Below, one piece after another: positions 51,038-60,451 of a stretch of 64,000 nucleotides of DNA; position 1 is the stretch's first letter, and each line of letters begins with the position of its first letter. Source of the stretch: Fibrobacter succinogenes (GTDB lineage: Bacteria > Fibrobacterota > Fibrobacteria > Fibrobacterales > Fibrobacteraceae); contig CACZAD010000007.1 in assembly GCA_902779055.1 (NCBI GenBank), forward strand, positions 248,001-312,000, read 5' to 3'. Under the pieces are notes generated by a model. It was not told the origin of the DNA. It worked only from the letters and a program-made list of their open reading frames with translations, and did not search any database. The translations under genes and the position numbers were made by a program.

Positions 51038-52003
51038 TTAAACCAAACCGATCGTTTCGTCGAGGCCGAGCGCGATATTCATGTTCTGAATAGCGGCGCC
51101 GCTAGCACCCTTGCCGAGATTGTCGATGATCGTCGTGACCTGCATGATGTTTTCGTTGCCGAAAACCTGGATGCAGGCGTTGTTCGTGTCGTTGCAGACT
51201 GTCGGATCCAAGCGGCCGTTGAACAGCACCGGAGCGGCTTCGTACGGCATGACCTTCACGAACTTCGAACCTTCGTAATGCTTGGCGAGGATTTCGGTCA
51301 AGTCCTGCGGACCGACCTTCTTCGAAAGCATGTTCGGGAAGATGGCGACCGTCACGGCCATACCCTTGTAGTAGGGTCCAAGCACCGGGTTGAAGAACGG
51401 GACGTTTTCGAGTCCGCAGTACTTCTTCATTTCGGGGAGGTGCTTGTGGGCGAGCGCAAGCGCGTACGGGGCGGGAGCCATGATGGCCTTCGATTCGCCA
51501 GCCTTGTGGCTGAGGGCATCTTCGGCTTCGTATTCGGCGATGAGCTTCTTGCCACCGCCGGAGTAACCGGTGATGCTGTAGGCGGCGAGGTTTGCGTTCT
51601 TCGGGAGGATTCCCGATGCAACGAGCGGATGAACGCCGAGGATAAATCCGGAGGCGTGGCAACCGGGGTTTGCAATGCGCTTGCTCTTGGAAATCGCTTC
51701 ACGTTGTTCGGCCGAAAGTTCCGGCATACCATATGTCCAAGCCGGGTTCACGCGATGTGCCGTGGAGGCGTCGATGATACGCGTGTTCGGATTCGTGCAG
51801 AGGGCGGCGCTTTCCATGGACGCTGCGTCCGGGAGGCAAAGGAACGTCACGTCAGATTCATTGATCATCTTCTGGCGTTCGTTCACGTCCTTGCGGAGTT
51901 CTGGATTGATCTTGAGAATTTCCAGGTCGTTACGCTTGGCAAGTCTCTCGAAAATTTGCAGGCCAGTGGTACCTGCTTCGCCATCTACGAATATCTTGAA
52001 CAT
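51038..52003 (-). CDS. argC: N-acetyl-gamma-glutamyl-phosphate reductase, type 2
   Basis: 321 residues. It reduces N-acetylglutamyl phosphate in arginine synthesis. The start FVDGEAGTTGLQIFERL is the signature of the shorter type 2 enzymes. The catalytic Cys is in IANPGCHASGF, and a late NPVLGPYYKGM and GKGASGAAIQNMNIALGL are conserved. A ten-unit heptamer array begins 7 bases upstream of its ATG (52010-52079). No Shine-Dalgarno is seen. Confidence 0.93.
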   Translation of the reverse strand: MFKIFVDGEAGTTGLQIFERLAKRNDLEILKINPELRKDVNERQKMINESDVTFLCLPDAASMESAALCTNPNTRIIDASTAHRVNPAWTYGMPELSAEQREAISKSKRIANPGCHASGFILGVHPLVASGILPKNANLAAYSITGYSGGGKKLIAEYEAEDALSHKAGESKAIMAPAPYALALAHKHLPEMKKYCGLENVPFFNPVLGPYYKGMAVTVAIFPNMLSKKVGPQDLTEILAKHYEGSKFVKVMPYEAAPVLFNGRLDPTVCNDTNNACIQVFGNENIMQVTTIIDNLGKGASGAAIQNMNIALGLDETIGLV

Positions 52004-52009
52004 TGGATA

Positions 52010-52079
52010 GTGGTTAGTGGTTGGTGGTTTGTGATTAGTGATTGGTGATTGGTAGAAAGTTAGAAGTAGGAAGTAGAAA
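52010..52079. repeat. Heptanucleotide array, ten units, upstream of argC
   Basis: Ten uninterrupted heptamers beginning GT: GTGGTTA, GTGGTTG, GTGGTTT, GTGATTA, GTGATTG, GTGATTG, GTAGAAA, GTTAGAA, GTAGGAA, GTAGAAA. GTAGGAA is the reverse complement of TTCCTAC, so this is the same family as 8507, 35317 and 42394. Confidence 0.9.
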
Positions 52080-52090
52080 GTTTTATAATC

Positions 52091-52103
52091 GCGGCAAAGC
52101 CGC
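52091..52103. repeat. Hairpin between the two heptamer arrays
   Basis: GCGGC-AAA-GCCGC, centred between arrays of opposite orientation. Confidence 0.7.
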
Positions 52104-52114
52104 CGGATTAATAC

Positions 52115-52142
52115 TGTCTACTGCCTACTGTTTACTGTCTAC
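52115..52142. repeat. Heptanucleotide array, four units, at the end of the SEC-C gene
   Basis: TGTCTAC, TGCCTAC, TGTTTAC and TGTCTAC. The last unit contains the stop codon of the SEC-C gene (minus strand TAG at 52139-52141). Confidence 0.9.
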
Positions 52143-52636
52143 TTATTCGCGCCGCAGCACTTCTTGTACTTCTTGCCAGAACCGCACGGGCACGGGTCGT
52201 TACGGCCGACAACCGGACCTTCGTGGCGGACGGTTTCCTGCTTCACTGCACGACCGTCATAGAAGTACCAAGCACCGCCGACCTTGTGGAATTCACCAAG
52301 TTCGTGGTGGTTACGGGTGATGTTGCCCTGCTTGAAGCGGGCGACAAATTCGACCCAGCCGATGTTCTTTTCTTCTTCGGTCTTGGTCTGCTTGATTTCG
52401 ATGCCGAGCCATTCGGACTGACGGCTCCAGGCTTCTACGCTCGGTTCGTCAAAGTCGTCACGCTGGGTGGCTTCGAGGGAATCCTTGAGCCATGCAATTT
52501 CGTGCTTGGCATAAGCGGTGTAGCGGGAGCGCATGAGGGCTTCCGGGGACGGGGCGAGGGCGGTCTTCTTAATAATCGGTTCGCAGCAGTCGCAATAGGC
52601 CTTGCCAGAACCGCACGGGCATAAATCGTTAGCCAT
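52139..52636 (-). CDS. YchJ-like SEC-C motif protein
   Basis: 165 residues from the ATG at 52636; an in-frame upstream start would add a basic unconserved leader. An N-terminal zinc-type SEC-C motif ([13 protein letters not shown]), a central NTF2-like YchJ domain ([20 protein letters not shown] and [20 protein letters not shown]) and a C-terminal SEC-C motif ([15 protein letters not shown]). The function of YchJ proteins is not established. The stop codon is supplied by a heptamer repeat unit. Confidence 0.9.
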   Translation of the reverse strand: MANDLCPCGSGKAYCDCCEPIIKKTALAPSPEALMRSRYTAYAKHEIAWLKDSLEATQRDDFDEPSVEAWSRQSEWLGIEIKQTKTEEEKNIGWVEFVARFKQGNITRNHHELGEFHKVGGAWYFYDGRAVKQETVRHEGPVVGRNDPCPCGSGKKYKKCCGANK

Positions 52637-52890
52637 AGTAAAATCCTTATAAAAAACTGGAGCAAAAATACAAAAAAAAGGGGCGCCTGTGGAGTTCCCT
52701 GCTTTATTTTTTACAAGCCTCAAGTCTATAAAAAGGCGACCCCGGCACGGAGGCCGAGGTGACTGCAAACGTGGTGGCTCGTATTCATAGACTTTTCGCT
52801 TCGCTCAAGTCTATAAAAAAGAGATGCCCGCTTGGAGGCGGGCATAACAGCTAAAGTCGCAACAGACTTGGCTAAAATGGAGGTGCTAGA
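52637..52890. repeat. Repeat spacer between the SEC-C gene and the methyltransferase
   Basis: It holds two copies of CAAGTCTATAAAAA (52722 and 52806), a GACCCCGGCACGG..GGCCGAGGTGAC palindrome (52736-52763), an ATAGACTT/AAGTCTAT hairpin with a 12-base loop (52787-52814) and GCCCGC-TTGGA-GGCGGGC-ATAACA (52826-52850). No gene is seen. Confidence 0.7.
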
Positions 52891-53511
52891 TTACAGGCAC
52901 TTCTTCATGAGCCAGAATTCTTCCTTGCCTTCGCGGCCCGGAATGCTGTTGACCGGCTTCACGCGTTCGACGATGTCGAAAACGCCGTCCAGACGAGCCA
53001 TGAGTTCGCCTTCGCTCATGCAGTGCGGAGGGCCCTGCATGGTCTTGCCGTTCATAAGCGGGTACATGAAGCAGATGAACACGCCGTCGTCCTTCATCAT
53101 CTTGTAGCAGACTTCGAAGAATTCGTCGCGGCGACCCGGATGGATGGCCGAGAATGCACCGTAATCGTAAATGATGTCGAACTGCTGGCCGCCACGCTTG
53201 GCGTCCTTCGGCGAAAGCGTGAACAAGTCCAAATCCAAGGAACGGAGGTTCTTGTGCTTTCTGCTCAGGTGGTCGAGTTCATCGACGGCCGTCGGGGCAA
53301 AGTCCACAGCCAAAACTTCGTGTCCACGCAAAGCCCAAGCCTCGGCGTCATAGCCGAACCCGGCGCCAGGAATCAGCACGGAGCCGGTTGCGGGGCAGGA
53401 GGGATGCTTGAAAAATTCAAGCAGGGCGGGGGTAGCCTTCTTGAAATTCCAGTAGTCCTTGCCTTCGGCATAAAGATTATCCCAGAATTCCGGGAGGTTT
53501 TGCGTTAACAT
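52891..53511 (-). CDS. TPMT-like class I SAM methyltransferase
   Basis: 206 residues. EFWDNLYAEGKDYWNFKKATP, VLIPGAGFGYDAEAWALRGHEVLAVD (SAM site, Asp after the glycines), FDIIYDYGAFSAI and GVFICFMYPL match thiopurine S-methyltransferase-like enzymes of bacteria, which often act on small thiol, selenium or tellurium compounds. The natural substrate is unknown. Its start overlaps the rlmN 3' end by 7 bases, so it is likely translated from the same message. Confidence 0.88.
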   Translation of the reverse strand: MLTQNLPEFWDNLYAEGKDYWNFKKATPALLEFFKHPSCPATGSVLIPGAGFGYDAEAWALRGHEVLAVDFAPTAVDELDHLSRKHKNLRSLDLDLFTLSPKDAKRGGQQFDIIYDYGAFSAIHPGRRDEFFEVCYKMMKDDGVFICFMYPLMNGKTMQGPPHCMSEGELMARLDGVFDIVERVKPVNSIPGREGKEEFWLMKKCL

Positions 53512-54581
53512 TTCTTACCATCCTTTTTGTACGCTAGTTGTCCACATGCGGCAAGGATATCCCTACCGCGGGGATTGCGGATCGTGATTTGAATTTCGGC
53601 AGCTCGCACGGCGGCGAGAAAATCTTCCACCTCTTCGGGGGTGGGGGCGTGTAGAGTCGGATCATCGCCGTCGTTTAAGACGATGGCGTTCACCTTCACA
53701 CGGCGCGGGGCGCAGATGCGGATCAGTTCCTTTGCAGCCTTCGGCGTGCAGGTGATGTTCTGGATGAGTACGAACTCAAACGTCACATAATTATCGGTTC
53801 GACGGATGTAATCGTCAACCGCTTCCAAAAGTTTTTCGATGGGCCAGGTCTTGTTTACCGGCATCACGGACGAACGGTATTCGTTGTTCGTGCTGTTGAG
53901 GCTCACGGCGAGGCAGCAGGGCGTGTTGCGGTCCACGAGTTCCTTGATCTTCGGAACCACGCCCGAAGTGCTCACGGTCATGCGCTTTGCGCCCATGTTG
54001 AAGAGTTTCTGGTTGTGCAGGGTGCAGCAGACGCGGTGGACGTTCTCGAGGTTGTTGAGCGGTTCGCCCATGCCCATGAAAATGATGTTCGTCACCTGGG
54101 CGACTCCGCCTTCTTCGTTCATGAAGCCGTTGTCCTTCAGGTACCAGTTGACGTTGATGATCTCTTCGAGGATTTCGCCGGCTTCGAGGTTTCTCGTAAA
54201 GCCCATCTTGGCGGTACGGCAGAACGCACAGTTCATAGCGCAGCCGACCTGCGTCGAGACGCAAACGGAATAGCGACCGTTTGCCGGAATCATCACTGTT
54301 TCGATATGGTGACCGTCTTCGGTTTGGAATAGCCACTTGACTGTACCGTCAACAGAAACAGAACGCTGGTCTTCTTTAAGACCGCAAAGCGTGAACTGCT
54401 TGGCCATTTTTTCACGGAGGACAGGGGAGATGTTCACCATCTCGTCATAAGAGCGCACCTGCTGGCAAAAAAGCCATTTTTGGATTTGGTCGGCGCGGTA
54501 AGGTTTCTCGTCAACGTCCCGAAGCCAAGCTTTGAGCTCGTCGGTTGTCAAAGTTTTTATATTGCGCTGCCATTCCATCAC
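53505..54581 (-). CDS. rlmN: 23S rRNA/tRNA adenine C2-methyltransferase RlmN
   Basis: 358 residues. Radical-SAM enzyme that methylates A2503 of 23S rRNA and A37 of some tRNAs. The cluster motif is CAMNCAFCRTAK (Cys-x3-Cys-x2-Cys). Also visible are the N-terminal KPYRADQIQKWLF, VMIPANGRYSVCVSTQVG, NIIFMGMGEPLNNLENV, MTVSTSGVVPKI and the C-terminal RNPRGRDILAACGQL with the methyl-carrying Cys. A second ATG is one codon later. It heads a two-gene unit with the methyltransferase. Confidence 0.96.
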   Translation of the reverse strand: MMEWQRNIKTLTTDELKAWLRDVDEKPYRADQIQKWLFCQQVRSYDEMVNISPVLREKMAKQFTLCGLKEDQRSVSVDGTVKWLFQTEDGHHIETVMIPANGRYSVCVSTQVGCAMNCAFCRTAKMGFTRNLEAGEILEEIINVNWYLKDNGFMNEEGGVAQVTNIIFMGMGEPLNNLENVHRVCCTLHNQKLFNMGAKRMTVSTSGVVPKIKELVDRNTPCCLAVSLNSTNNEYRSSVMPVNKTWPIEKLLEAVDDYIRRTDNYVTFEFVLIQNITCTPKAAKELIRICAPRRVKVNAIVLNDGDDPTLHAPTPEEVEDFLAAVRAAEIQITIRNPRGRDILAACGQLAYKKDGKKC

Positions 54582-54618
54582 TATAAAAGATAGAAAATTT
54601 TAAGCTTTTTGTTAAGGG

Positions 54619-54984
54619 CTAGGGTCTGGGTAATCCTCTCGCCTTGCGTATATATTCCTTGGCCGGTGCGCTAAGCTCGGCTGCTTGGGTTGGTGGGCTG
54701 CCGAGTGTGGAATTGTCCTGCTCTGTGCGATTTTGCCAGGAGAGGTGAAAGTAGATGCGGTCGAGTTCTACCGCAAGGGAGCCTATGCTTGTCCTAAGGG
54801 CTAGTGCCATTTGAGCAAGGGTGTCGATGGAGGGGATGCGTTTCCCGCATTCCATTTGCGAAATGTACTGCCTGGAGATTCCAGATTCGACGGAAAGGGA
54901 TTGTTGTGTATGCCGCCGTTTCTGCCTTGTTGAAATCACGAGAAGCCTTATGGCTTCGTGTAGTAATATTGGTTCGTAATTCAT
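54619..54984 (-). CDS. Small HTH (XRE-family) transcriptional regulator
   Basis: 121 residues from the ATG at 54984; further upstream starts lie in a palindrome-rich leader. The HTH_3 domain reads RQKRRHTQQSLSVESGISRQYISQMECGKRIPSIDTLAQMALALRTSI (N-terminal 70 residues). The C-terminal part (SWQNRTEQDNSTLGSPPTQA) is short and unconserved in appearance. It could repress its own transcription: GCAAA-A-TTTGC (55035-55045) and TGATA...TATCA (55054-55071) lie upstream. Target genes are unknown. Confidence 0.85.
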   Translation of the reverse strand: MNYEPILLHEAIRLLVISTRQKRRHTQQSLSVESGISRQYISQMECGKRIPSIDTLAQMALALRTSIGSLAVELDRIYFHLSWQNRTEQDNSTLGSPPTQAAELSAPAKEYIRKARGLPRP

Positions 54985-55452
54985 TGCGCACAATTTTACC
55001 AAAATGCGAAAAAAGCGGGTGTATGCGATAGTTTGCAAAATTTGCTAATTCTTTGATACCAGTTGTTATCATTTAAACTGTCAAAAAATTAAGCGTCATT
55101 TAATGACGTTCTTTTTTGTGTTTTTAAGTTGCTTTTTTTATTAAAGCGCCTATGGAAATGTTCCTAAAAATTTTCGGAGAATGCCCGTGAATCGCTTAAA
55201 AGTAGGGCTTTGCGCTTGTTCTTGATGCTTGAAAAAATATTTATGTTAGAATAAATTTATGAAGTGCAAATGAACAAAAAATTCTGGGAATTTTCGTACC
55301 GAAAAATCGGCGGGCGGAAAAATTCGAGAATGTCTTTACGGCTGTGTACGGAAATGTATTGAAGATCTGTTTGGGGCGCACGTTTTTTAGTTTATTTTTC
55401 GAACAGTAGAATTTTACTGCAATTATTGCGCATGGCGCAAAGGGATATACGT
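54985..55452. other. Gene-free AT-rich region between the HTH regulator and the SDR gene
   Basis: No convincing coding frame is seen. It holds the possible operators GCAAAATTTGC (55035-55045) and TGATA-N8-TATCA (55054-55071), and an inverted repeat GCGTCATT-T-AATGACGT (55091-55108) followed by TTCTTTTTTG, which may terminate transcription. The rest (55130-55425) shows nothing I can name. Confidence 0.5.
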
Positions 55453-56190
55453 ATGATCGACGTAAAAGGGAAGTGGTGTCTTGTCACGGGCGGTTGCCGT
55501 GGTGTGGGGCGCCTTATCGCTATCGAAATGGCCAAGCTCGGTGCAAATCTCATTTTGCAGGGGCGCGACAAGAGCCATGCCGAGAAGGTCATTGCCGAAC
55601 TTGCCCCGTATGGCGTGCAGGTGAAGGCCGTGGGCTGCAATCTCGAGAACGAAAATGAAATTGATGAAGCTTTGGCCGAAATCGATTCTTTTGGCGTCCA
55701 GGTGGATCTTGTTTTTAACAATGCGGGCCTCATGAGCCACTACTTTGCCGATTACCTGACGAACACGATGGAAGATTTCCACCAGGCGATGGCCGTGAAC
55801 TTCTTTGCCCCGATGAAGATCGTGTACCACTTTTTGCCGGGCATGATCCAGCGTGGCTTTGGGCGTATGCAGCTTACCACGAGTGGCATCGCGAACGAAC
55901 CGGAACTTTCCGCTTATGCCTGTGCCAAGGCTGCCCTCACCAAGTTCGTGAAGGATTTCGCCTGCAAGCTCAATGGCACTGACGTGATGATGAACGTGAT
56001 GGATCCGGGTTGGCTCCGCACGGATCTCGGTGGCCCGAACGCTCCGAACGCTCCGGAAACGGTTGTCCCGGGAGCCCTTGTGAGCGTGCTTTTGGACGAC
56101 AAGAAGAGCGGTCGCTGGTTCAGTGCCCAGGATTATGTGGGCCTGAGCATTGCCGATGCCGTTGAAAATGGGCGCAAGGTTTTGGCCTAA
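55453..56190 (+). CDS. Short-chain dehydrogenase/reductase (SDR)
   Basis: 245 residues from the ATG at 55453, with AAAGGGA upstream; an earlier in-frame TTG gives a 9-residue leader. Classical SDR: cofactor motif LVTGGCRGVGRLIAIEMA, NNAG motif (VFNNAGLMS), catalytic YxxxK in SAYACAKAALT and PGWLRTDLGGPN after the active site. Cofactor preference and substrate are unknown. It is divergent from the HTH gene across a long spacer. Confidence 0.9.
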   Translation: MIDVKGKWCLVTGGCRGVGRLIAIEMAKLGANLILQGRDKSHAEKVIAELAPYGVQVKAVGCNLENENEIDEALAEIDSFGVQVDLVFNNAGLMSHYFADYLTNTMEDFHQAMAVNFFAPMKIVYHFLPGMIQRGFGRMQLTTSGIANEPELSAYACAKAALTKFVKDFACKLNGTDVMMNVMDPGWLRTDLGGPNAPNAPETVVPGALVSVLLDDKKSGRWFSAQDYVGLSIADAVENGRKVLA

Positions 56191-56220
56191 ACGGTTCAAA
56201 AAAGGCAATTTTTGGAAATG

Positions 56221-56250
56221 GACCCGCACCGGAGCGGGTCTATTTTTGTT
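56221..56250 (+). terminator. Terminator after the SDR gene
   Basis: GACCCGC-ACCGGA-GCGGGTC is followed by TATTTTTGTTTT. Confidence 0.85.
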
Positions 56251-56423
56251 TTGAAATGGGAAAATGTGGTGGTTGTCACATTTTTCTCAACGAAATTTTA
56301 TTTATTTTGCGAAAAACTTACAAAAATCTTGCAATATTGAAAATATTATGCTAGTTTAATGCTTAGGTGTAATAATGGAGATTATAGACCTTCCTGCGTT
56401 TTGTGCATTGGAGGCGTGTGGAT

Positions 56424-59400
56424 ATGGTTTCGCAAAAGATTTACAAATTTCCTGAGGGGACCAGGCAAGAGCTAGAAAAATCTGAAATTCCTCTTGCTAT
56501 CTATCAGCTTATTGATGGATGTGTTAAGGCTATTCTTGTTTCTGACGGTCTTGTGGCTTTGCACGGACCCGAATGTACCCGCGATGCAATGATGCACTAT
56601 CTCGATAGGGACATGTACAAGAATGTCCATCGGGAAGATCTGGCCTTTGTCGTGGGAAAGGCGAAAGAGTTTGCGAAATCGCGCGATGCACATTACAATG
56701 TTTATTATCGCGAAAAATTGTACGGCAAGGACGAATACAGCACTCTGCATGCCCTGGGGTATCACCGTGTCCTCAGCGATGGTACGGAATATGCCGTTGT
56801 TATTTATGATGATGTGACCCGAGCGGTCAAGCTAGAGAGCAAGAAGCATTTTGAAATCCATGACAATCTTGTTGAACTTTTGAATATGGACAAGATTGAT
56901 CCGTTCGTCATTATCGATTCCGCCTCGCATAAGATTTTAATGGTCAGCGCTCCGGTGGCCAAAATATGGAAGCCGGCAAAATCGTTCGAAACGGGGATCT
57001 CGTTCGAAGAATACTTCTTTAAGCCGGGCGAAGACCACCTGATTTCTGTTGACGACATTCTCGAAAAAGGCGAAGTCATCGTCACGAATCCGAAGACCGG
57101 GAACGACTTGATCGTGAGCGCATCGCCTATCAAGTGGCATGGGAAGAATGCCATATTCTTGCGTATCAGTGAAAAGGACGACCGTTATTTCGATGCATTG
57201 ACCGGCCTTCCGAATATGGAGTATAGCCGTATCTGCGGCGAAAAGTTTGCGGAAGATATTAGGCGAAAGGGAGGGAATCCTTCTCTTATCTTTTTCGATA
57301 TTGAAGGGATGAAGCTTTACAATAGCGCAAACGGCTTTGACAAGGGCAATGAGTTCCTGATCCTTTTTGCGGCGTGCCTTAAAAAGCAGTTCCCGAACGA
57401 TCTCATTTGCCGCTTTTCCAATGACCACTTTGCTGTTATTGCCGACACTTGTGATGTCGAAGAGAAGCTGAATTGCGTCCGGAAGTTCGTCAAGGATTCC
57501 GTCTCGAAAATTGCGATGGATGTCAATATGGGCATTTGCCAGATTGACGAATTTGATTCCATTCTGGAAGCCATCGAAAAATCAAAGATCGCCTGCAACC
57601 TGCAAAAGCGCACGGGCAATGGCAATATCCGCTATTACGACGAAGAACTGCGCAAGGATCTTATTTTACAGAACTACATCGTCAATCACATCGATGAGGC
57701 GATTGACAATGGCTACATCAAGGTCTTTTACCAGCCGGTCGTCCGCACCATTACGGAAACATTTTGCGGCTTGGAGGCGCTTGCTCGTTGGGTGGACCCG
57801 CAATACGGATTCCTGAATCCCGCGGCTTTTATCGGAGCCCTCGAAGAATCCCGCCAAATCCATAAGCTCGATAGCCATGTCATCAACCTGGTCTGTAAAG
57901 AGATGCGTGAGGAAATGGATCAGGGGCATGCCGTGGTGCCAGTCTCGTTTAACCTTTCGCGTCTGGATTTCTTGAGTTGCGATATTTTTGAAGTGGTCGA
58001 AAAGGCCCTGCAAAAATACAACATCGACCGTGAGTACATCCGTGTCGAAATCACGGAAAGCATCATGGCTTCGGATTCCTATGTCCGTAACGAAATCGAA
58101 CGTTTCCGTCACGTCGGTTACGAAGTCTGGATGGACGATTTTGGCAGCGGTTATTCTTCGCTCAATACGCTTAAGGATTACAAGTTCGATGAACTCAAGA
58201 TTGACATGGCGTTCCTTTCGAACTTTAACGAAACTTCACGTACAATCATTCGCTCTACAGTCCGTATGGCGAAGAACCTTGGTTTGAAAACGCTTGCAGA
58301 AGGCGTTGAAACCAGGGAACAGATGGATTTTTTGAAGGGGATCGGTTGCGAAAAGGTTCAAGGCTACTATTACGGCAAGCCGATGCCTTTGCATGAGGCA
58401 ATCCAGCATATGGCCTCCATCGGAAAGCAGGCCGAACCTCCTGAACTCCGCCGTGTTTATTCAAAGCTTGGCAGTATCGACTATTTGGAAGAATCTCCCA
58501 AGGCGATCATTGCATACGAAAATGAAAAGTTCAGGTTCCTGTTCCTGAACAAGTTGTTCGAAGATCAACTGCGCAGTCTTGGCTTCAAGAATCAAAAGGA
58601 AGTCGAACGCGCGTGCAACGATCCTAACGATCCGGCTTACTATACGCTTCACGAGGCCGAAAACGCGGCGTACAAGGCTCCTCTCCAGATGACCTATGTT
58701 TCTCATGGAATGTTCGTTTCGATGGGGGGCAGGCTCGTTGCCGATGTCAACGGATGCCATATCTATGACATGACGCTCCGCAATACGCACGTGAGCGCTT
58801 TTGAAAATACTTCGAATGACCAGGATATGGTCAAGGTGAATGTCGAGGCCAAGACGGTTCTGATTGGCGATATAAATCCGCAGAACAGGGCGTTTCTCGA
58901 AAGCATGCTGAGAAGCGACTACAATCTGCTCATTGCCGAAGATGGAGAGCAGGTCGTTAAGCTGCTGAACGAATACGGCAACCGCATTTCGCTTGCGCTG
59001 ATTGCCGCGGTTCTCCCCAAGATTGATGGCTTCAAGGTCATGCAGACCTTCAGGAAAGATCATCGCGAAGTCCAGATACCGTTCATCATCATAACGGACA
59101 ATATGGACCTTGCAAAAGAAAGCATGCGCCTGGGGGCTTACCAGTACGTTCTTTTGCCCATCAAGGACAAGGGCGTCATCAAGGCGAAAATTGACGGTGC
59201 CATCAAGAATACGGAAATGATCCACCAGATGGCACTCAACTATATGGAATTTGTGGCTGGCGGTGTCATGCTTTTTGAACTTGGCAGCCAGGAAATTCTT
59301 TATGTGAATTGCCGTGCTATGGACATCTTCGAATGTAACGATATCGAGGAATTTCGCAATGAGGTCGGGGACAATTTCAAAAATGTTATTGTTCCTGAGG

Positions 59401-60383
59401 ACTTTGAGCAGGCGAATAAGGAAATTTATGATCTGGTCGAAAGCGGAAGTCCGATGCCTCGGCAGATTACTTACCGCGCCCGCACGAAATCGGGATCCTT
59501 GAAGCGCATCTACCTTGTCGGAAAGGTGTTTAAGGGGACTCCGTACGGGGACATCTTCTCGATGTTCATTTCGGAAGATGACATGGCGCTCAAGAACTAC
59601 TTTGCTCGCAAAAAGGCGTTCGAAGAGTTCATGGCTTCGGGCGAAGCGACGCATACCAAGTCGTATGAACCTGGTTACAAGGCGTTCATTTTCTGGAATA
59701 TCACCAAGAATTCTCCCGTGCTGAGGATGGATGGTATCAGCTACATTCCTAAGGAGCTTAAAGACCAGTACACCTACGATATCCATTATAAACTCTTGTC
59801 GAGCATGTTCTCGAAAGAAGGAGTTGATGCGCAAAAGGCTGCAAACTACACTCGTGAAAAGTTGTTGTGCAGTTTTATGAACGGGAACAAGGTTCCGCCC
59901 CTTAGTTTGAATTATCATTTAAAGAATGGGTGGTTTACCATCAAGACGACAAGCGAGATGATGGCTGATCCGGATTCTGGCGACGTGATTCTGAAAATGC
60001 AGAACGAGAACACCACGGATATCGAGGCGTATCGCGAATTGACGGATTCCGTTGTGCTGAACATGTACGACCAGATTATCTTCATCGACGGGTCTGCGGA
60101 TTGCGTTTTGACGCTTTCTAGCGTTGAAGGCAAGCCGGTGTATGTCCAGCGCTCCATTACGGATTCCATCGAGAGCCTTTGCAGGCTGTTCCAGATGTCG
60201 CTTTGCACGGTGGGACAGTTCCTGGATGTCCTTGAGTGCAAAACATCGAACGCGACATACGGAAAAGTTCTCAAGACTGATGATGACAAGTTCAAGTTCG
60301 TCCGAGCAAGATCGTTATACAATGGCCTGCACAAGTACATTGTAACCATTTCCGACATAACGGACTTTAAAAACGAATTTTAA
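56424..60383 (+). CDS. Multidomain EAL phosphodiesterase with degenerate GGDEF and receiver-like domains
   Basis: 1319 residues from the ATG at 56424 (an in-frame start 7 codons earlier exists). No membrane segment. Two PAS-like regions (to ~250) precede a GGDEF fold (~255-410) whose signature reads RFSNDHF (332-336 SNDHF), so no cyclase activity is expected. The EAL domain (~425-670) is complete: CGLEALARW (E451), SFNLSRLDF, VEITESIM, DDFGSGYSS, LKIDMAFL, AEGVETREQ, QGYYYGKPMP. A receiver-like domain (~800-920) follows with the acceptor Asp replaced by Ala861 (LIAAVLPKIDGF) and the Lys of KP replaced (VLLPIK). More PAS-like domains follow. Predicted: a cyclic-di-GMP hydrolase regulated through non-catalytic domains. 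Confidence 0.88.
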   Translation: MVSQKIYKFPEGTRQELEKSEIPLAIYQLIDGCVKAILVSDGLVALHGPECTRDAMMHYLDRDMYKNVHREDLAFVVGKAKEFAKSRDAHYNVYYREKLYGKDEYSTLHALGYHRVLSDGTEYAVVIYDDVTRAVKLESKKHFEIHDNLVELLNMDKIDPFVIIDSASHKILMVSAPVAKIWKPAKSFETGISFEEYFFKPGEDHLISVDDILEKGEVIVTNPKTGNDLIVSASPIKWHGKNAIFLRISEKDDRYFDALTGLPNMEYSRICGEKFAEDIRRKGGNPSLIFFDIEGMKLYNSANGFDKGNEFLILFAACLKKQFPNDLICRFSNDHFAVIADTCDVEEKLNCVRKFVKDSVSKIAMDVNMGICQIDEFDSILEAIEKSKIACNLQKRTGNGNIRYYDEELRKDLILQNYIVNHIDEAIDNGYIKVFYQPVVRTITETFCGLEALARWVDPQYGFLNPAAFIGALEESRQIHKLDSHVINLVCKEMREEMDQGHAVVPVSFNLSRLDFLSCDIFEVVEKALQKYNIDREYIRVEITESIMASDSYVRNEIERFRHVGYEVWMDDFGSGYSSLNTLKDYKFDELKIDMAFLSNFNETSRTIIRSTVRMAKNLGLKTLAEGVETREQMDFLKGIGCEKVQGYYYGKPMPLHEAIQHMASIGKQAEPPELRRVYSKLGSIDYLEESPKAIIAYENEKFRFLFLNKLFEDQLRSLGFKNQKEVERACNDPNDPAYYTLHEAENAAYKAPLQMTYVSHGMFVSMGGRLVADVNGCHIYDMTLRNTHVSAFENTSNDQDMVKVNVEAKTVLIGDINPQNRAFLESMLRSDYNLLIAEDGEQVVKLLNEYGNRISLALIAAVLPKIDGFKVMQTFRKDHREVQIPFIIITDNMDLAKESMRLGAYQYVLLPIKDKGVIKAKIDGAIKNTEMIHQMALNYMEFVAGGVMLFELGSQEILYVNCRAMDIFECNDIEEFRNEVGDNFKNVIVPEDFEQANKEIYDLVESGSPMPRQITYRARTKSGSLKRIYLVGKVFKGTPYGDIFSMFISEDDMALKNYFARKKAFEEFMASGEATHTKSYEPGYKAFIFWNITKNSPVLRMDGISYIPKELKDQYTYDIHYKLLSSMFSKEGVDAQKAANYTREKLLCSFMNGNKVPPLSLNYHLKNGWFTIKTTSEMMADPDSGDVILKMQNENTTDIEAYRELTDSVVLNMYDQIIFIDGSADCVLTLSSVEGKPVYVQRSITDSIESLCRLFQMSLCTVGQFLDVLECKTSNATYGKVLKTDDDKFKFVRARSLYNGLHKYIVTISDITDFKNEF

Positions 60384-60451
60384 TTGCCGCGGCTCGACGA
60401 TTTTTTGAAAAATGACATCTTTTGTCATTTGGATTTGTTATATTGGTGCCC

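Noticed and set aside
52010-52142. Possible CRISPR array
   Set aside because: The units are 7 bases with no spacers and drift in sequence; there are no cas genes.
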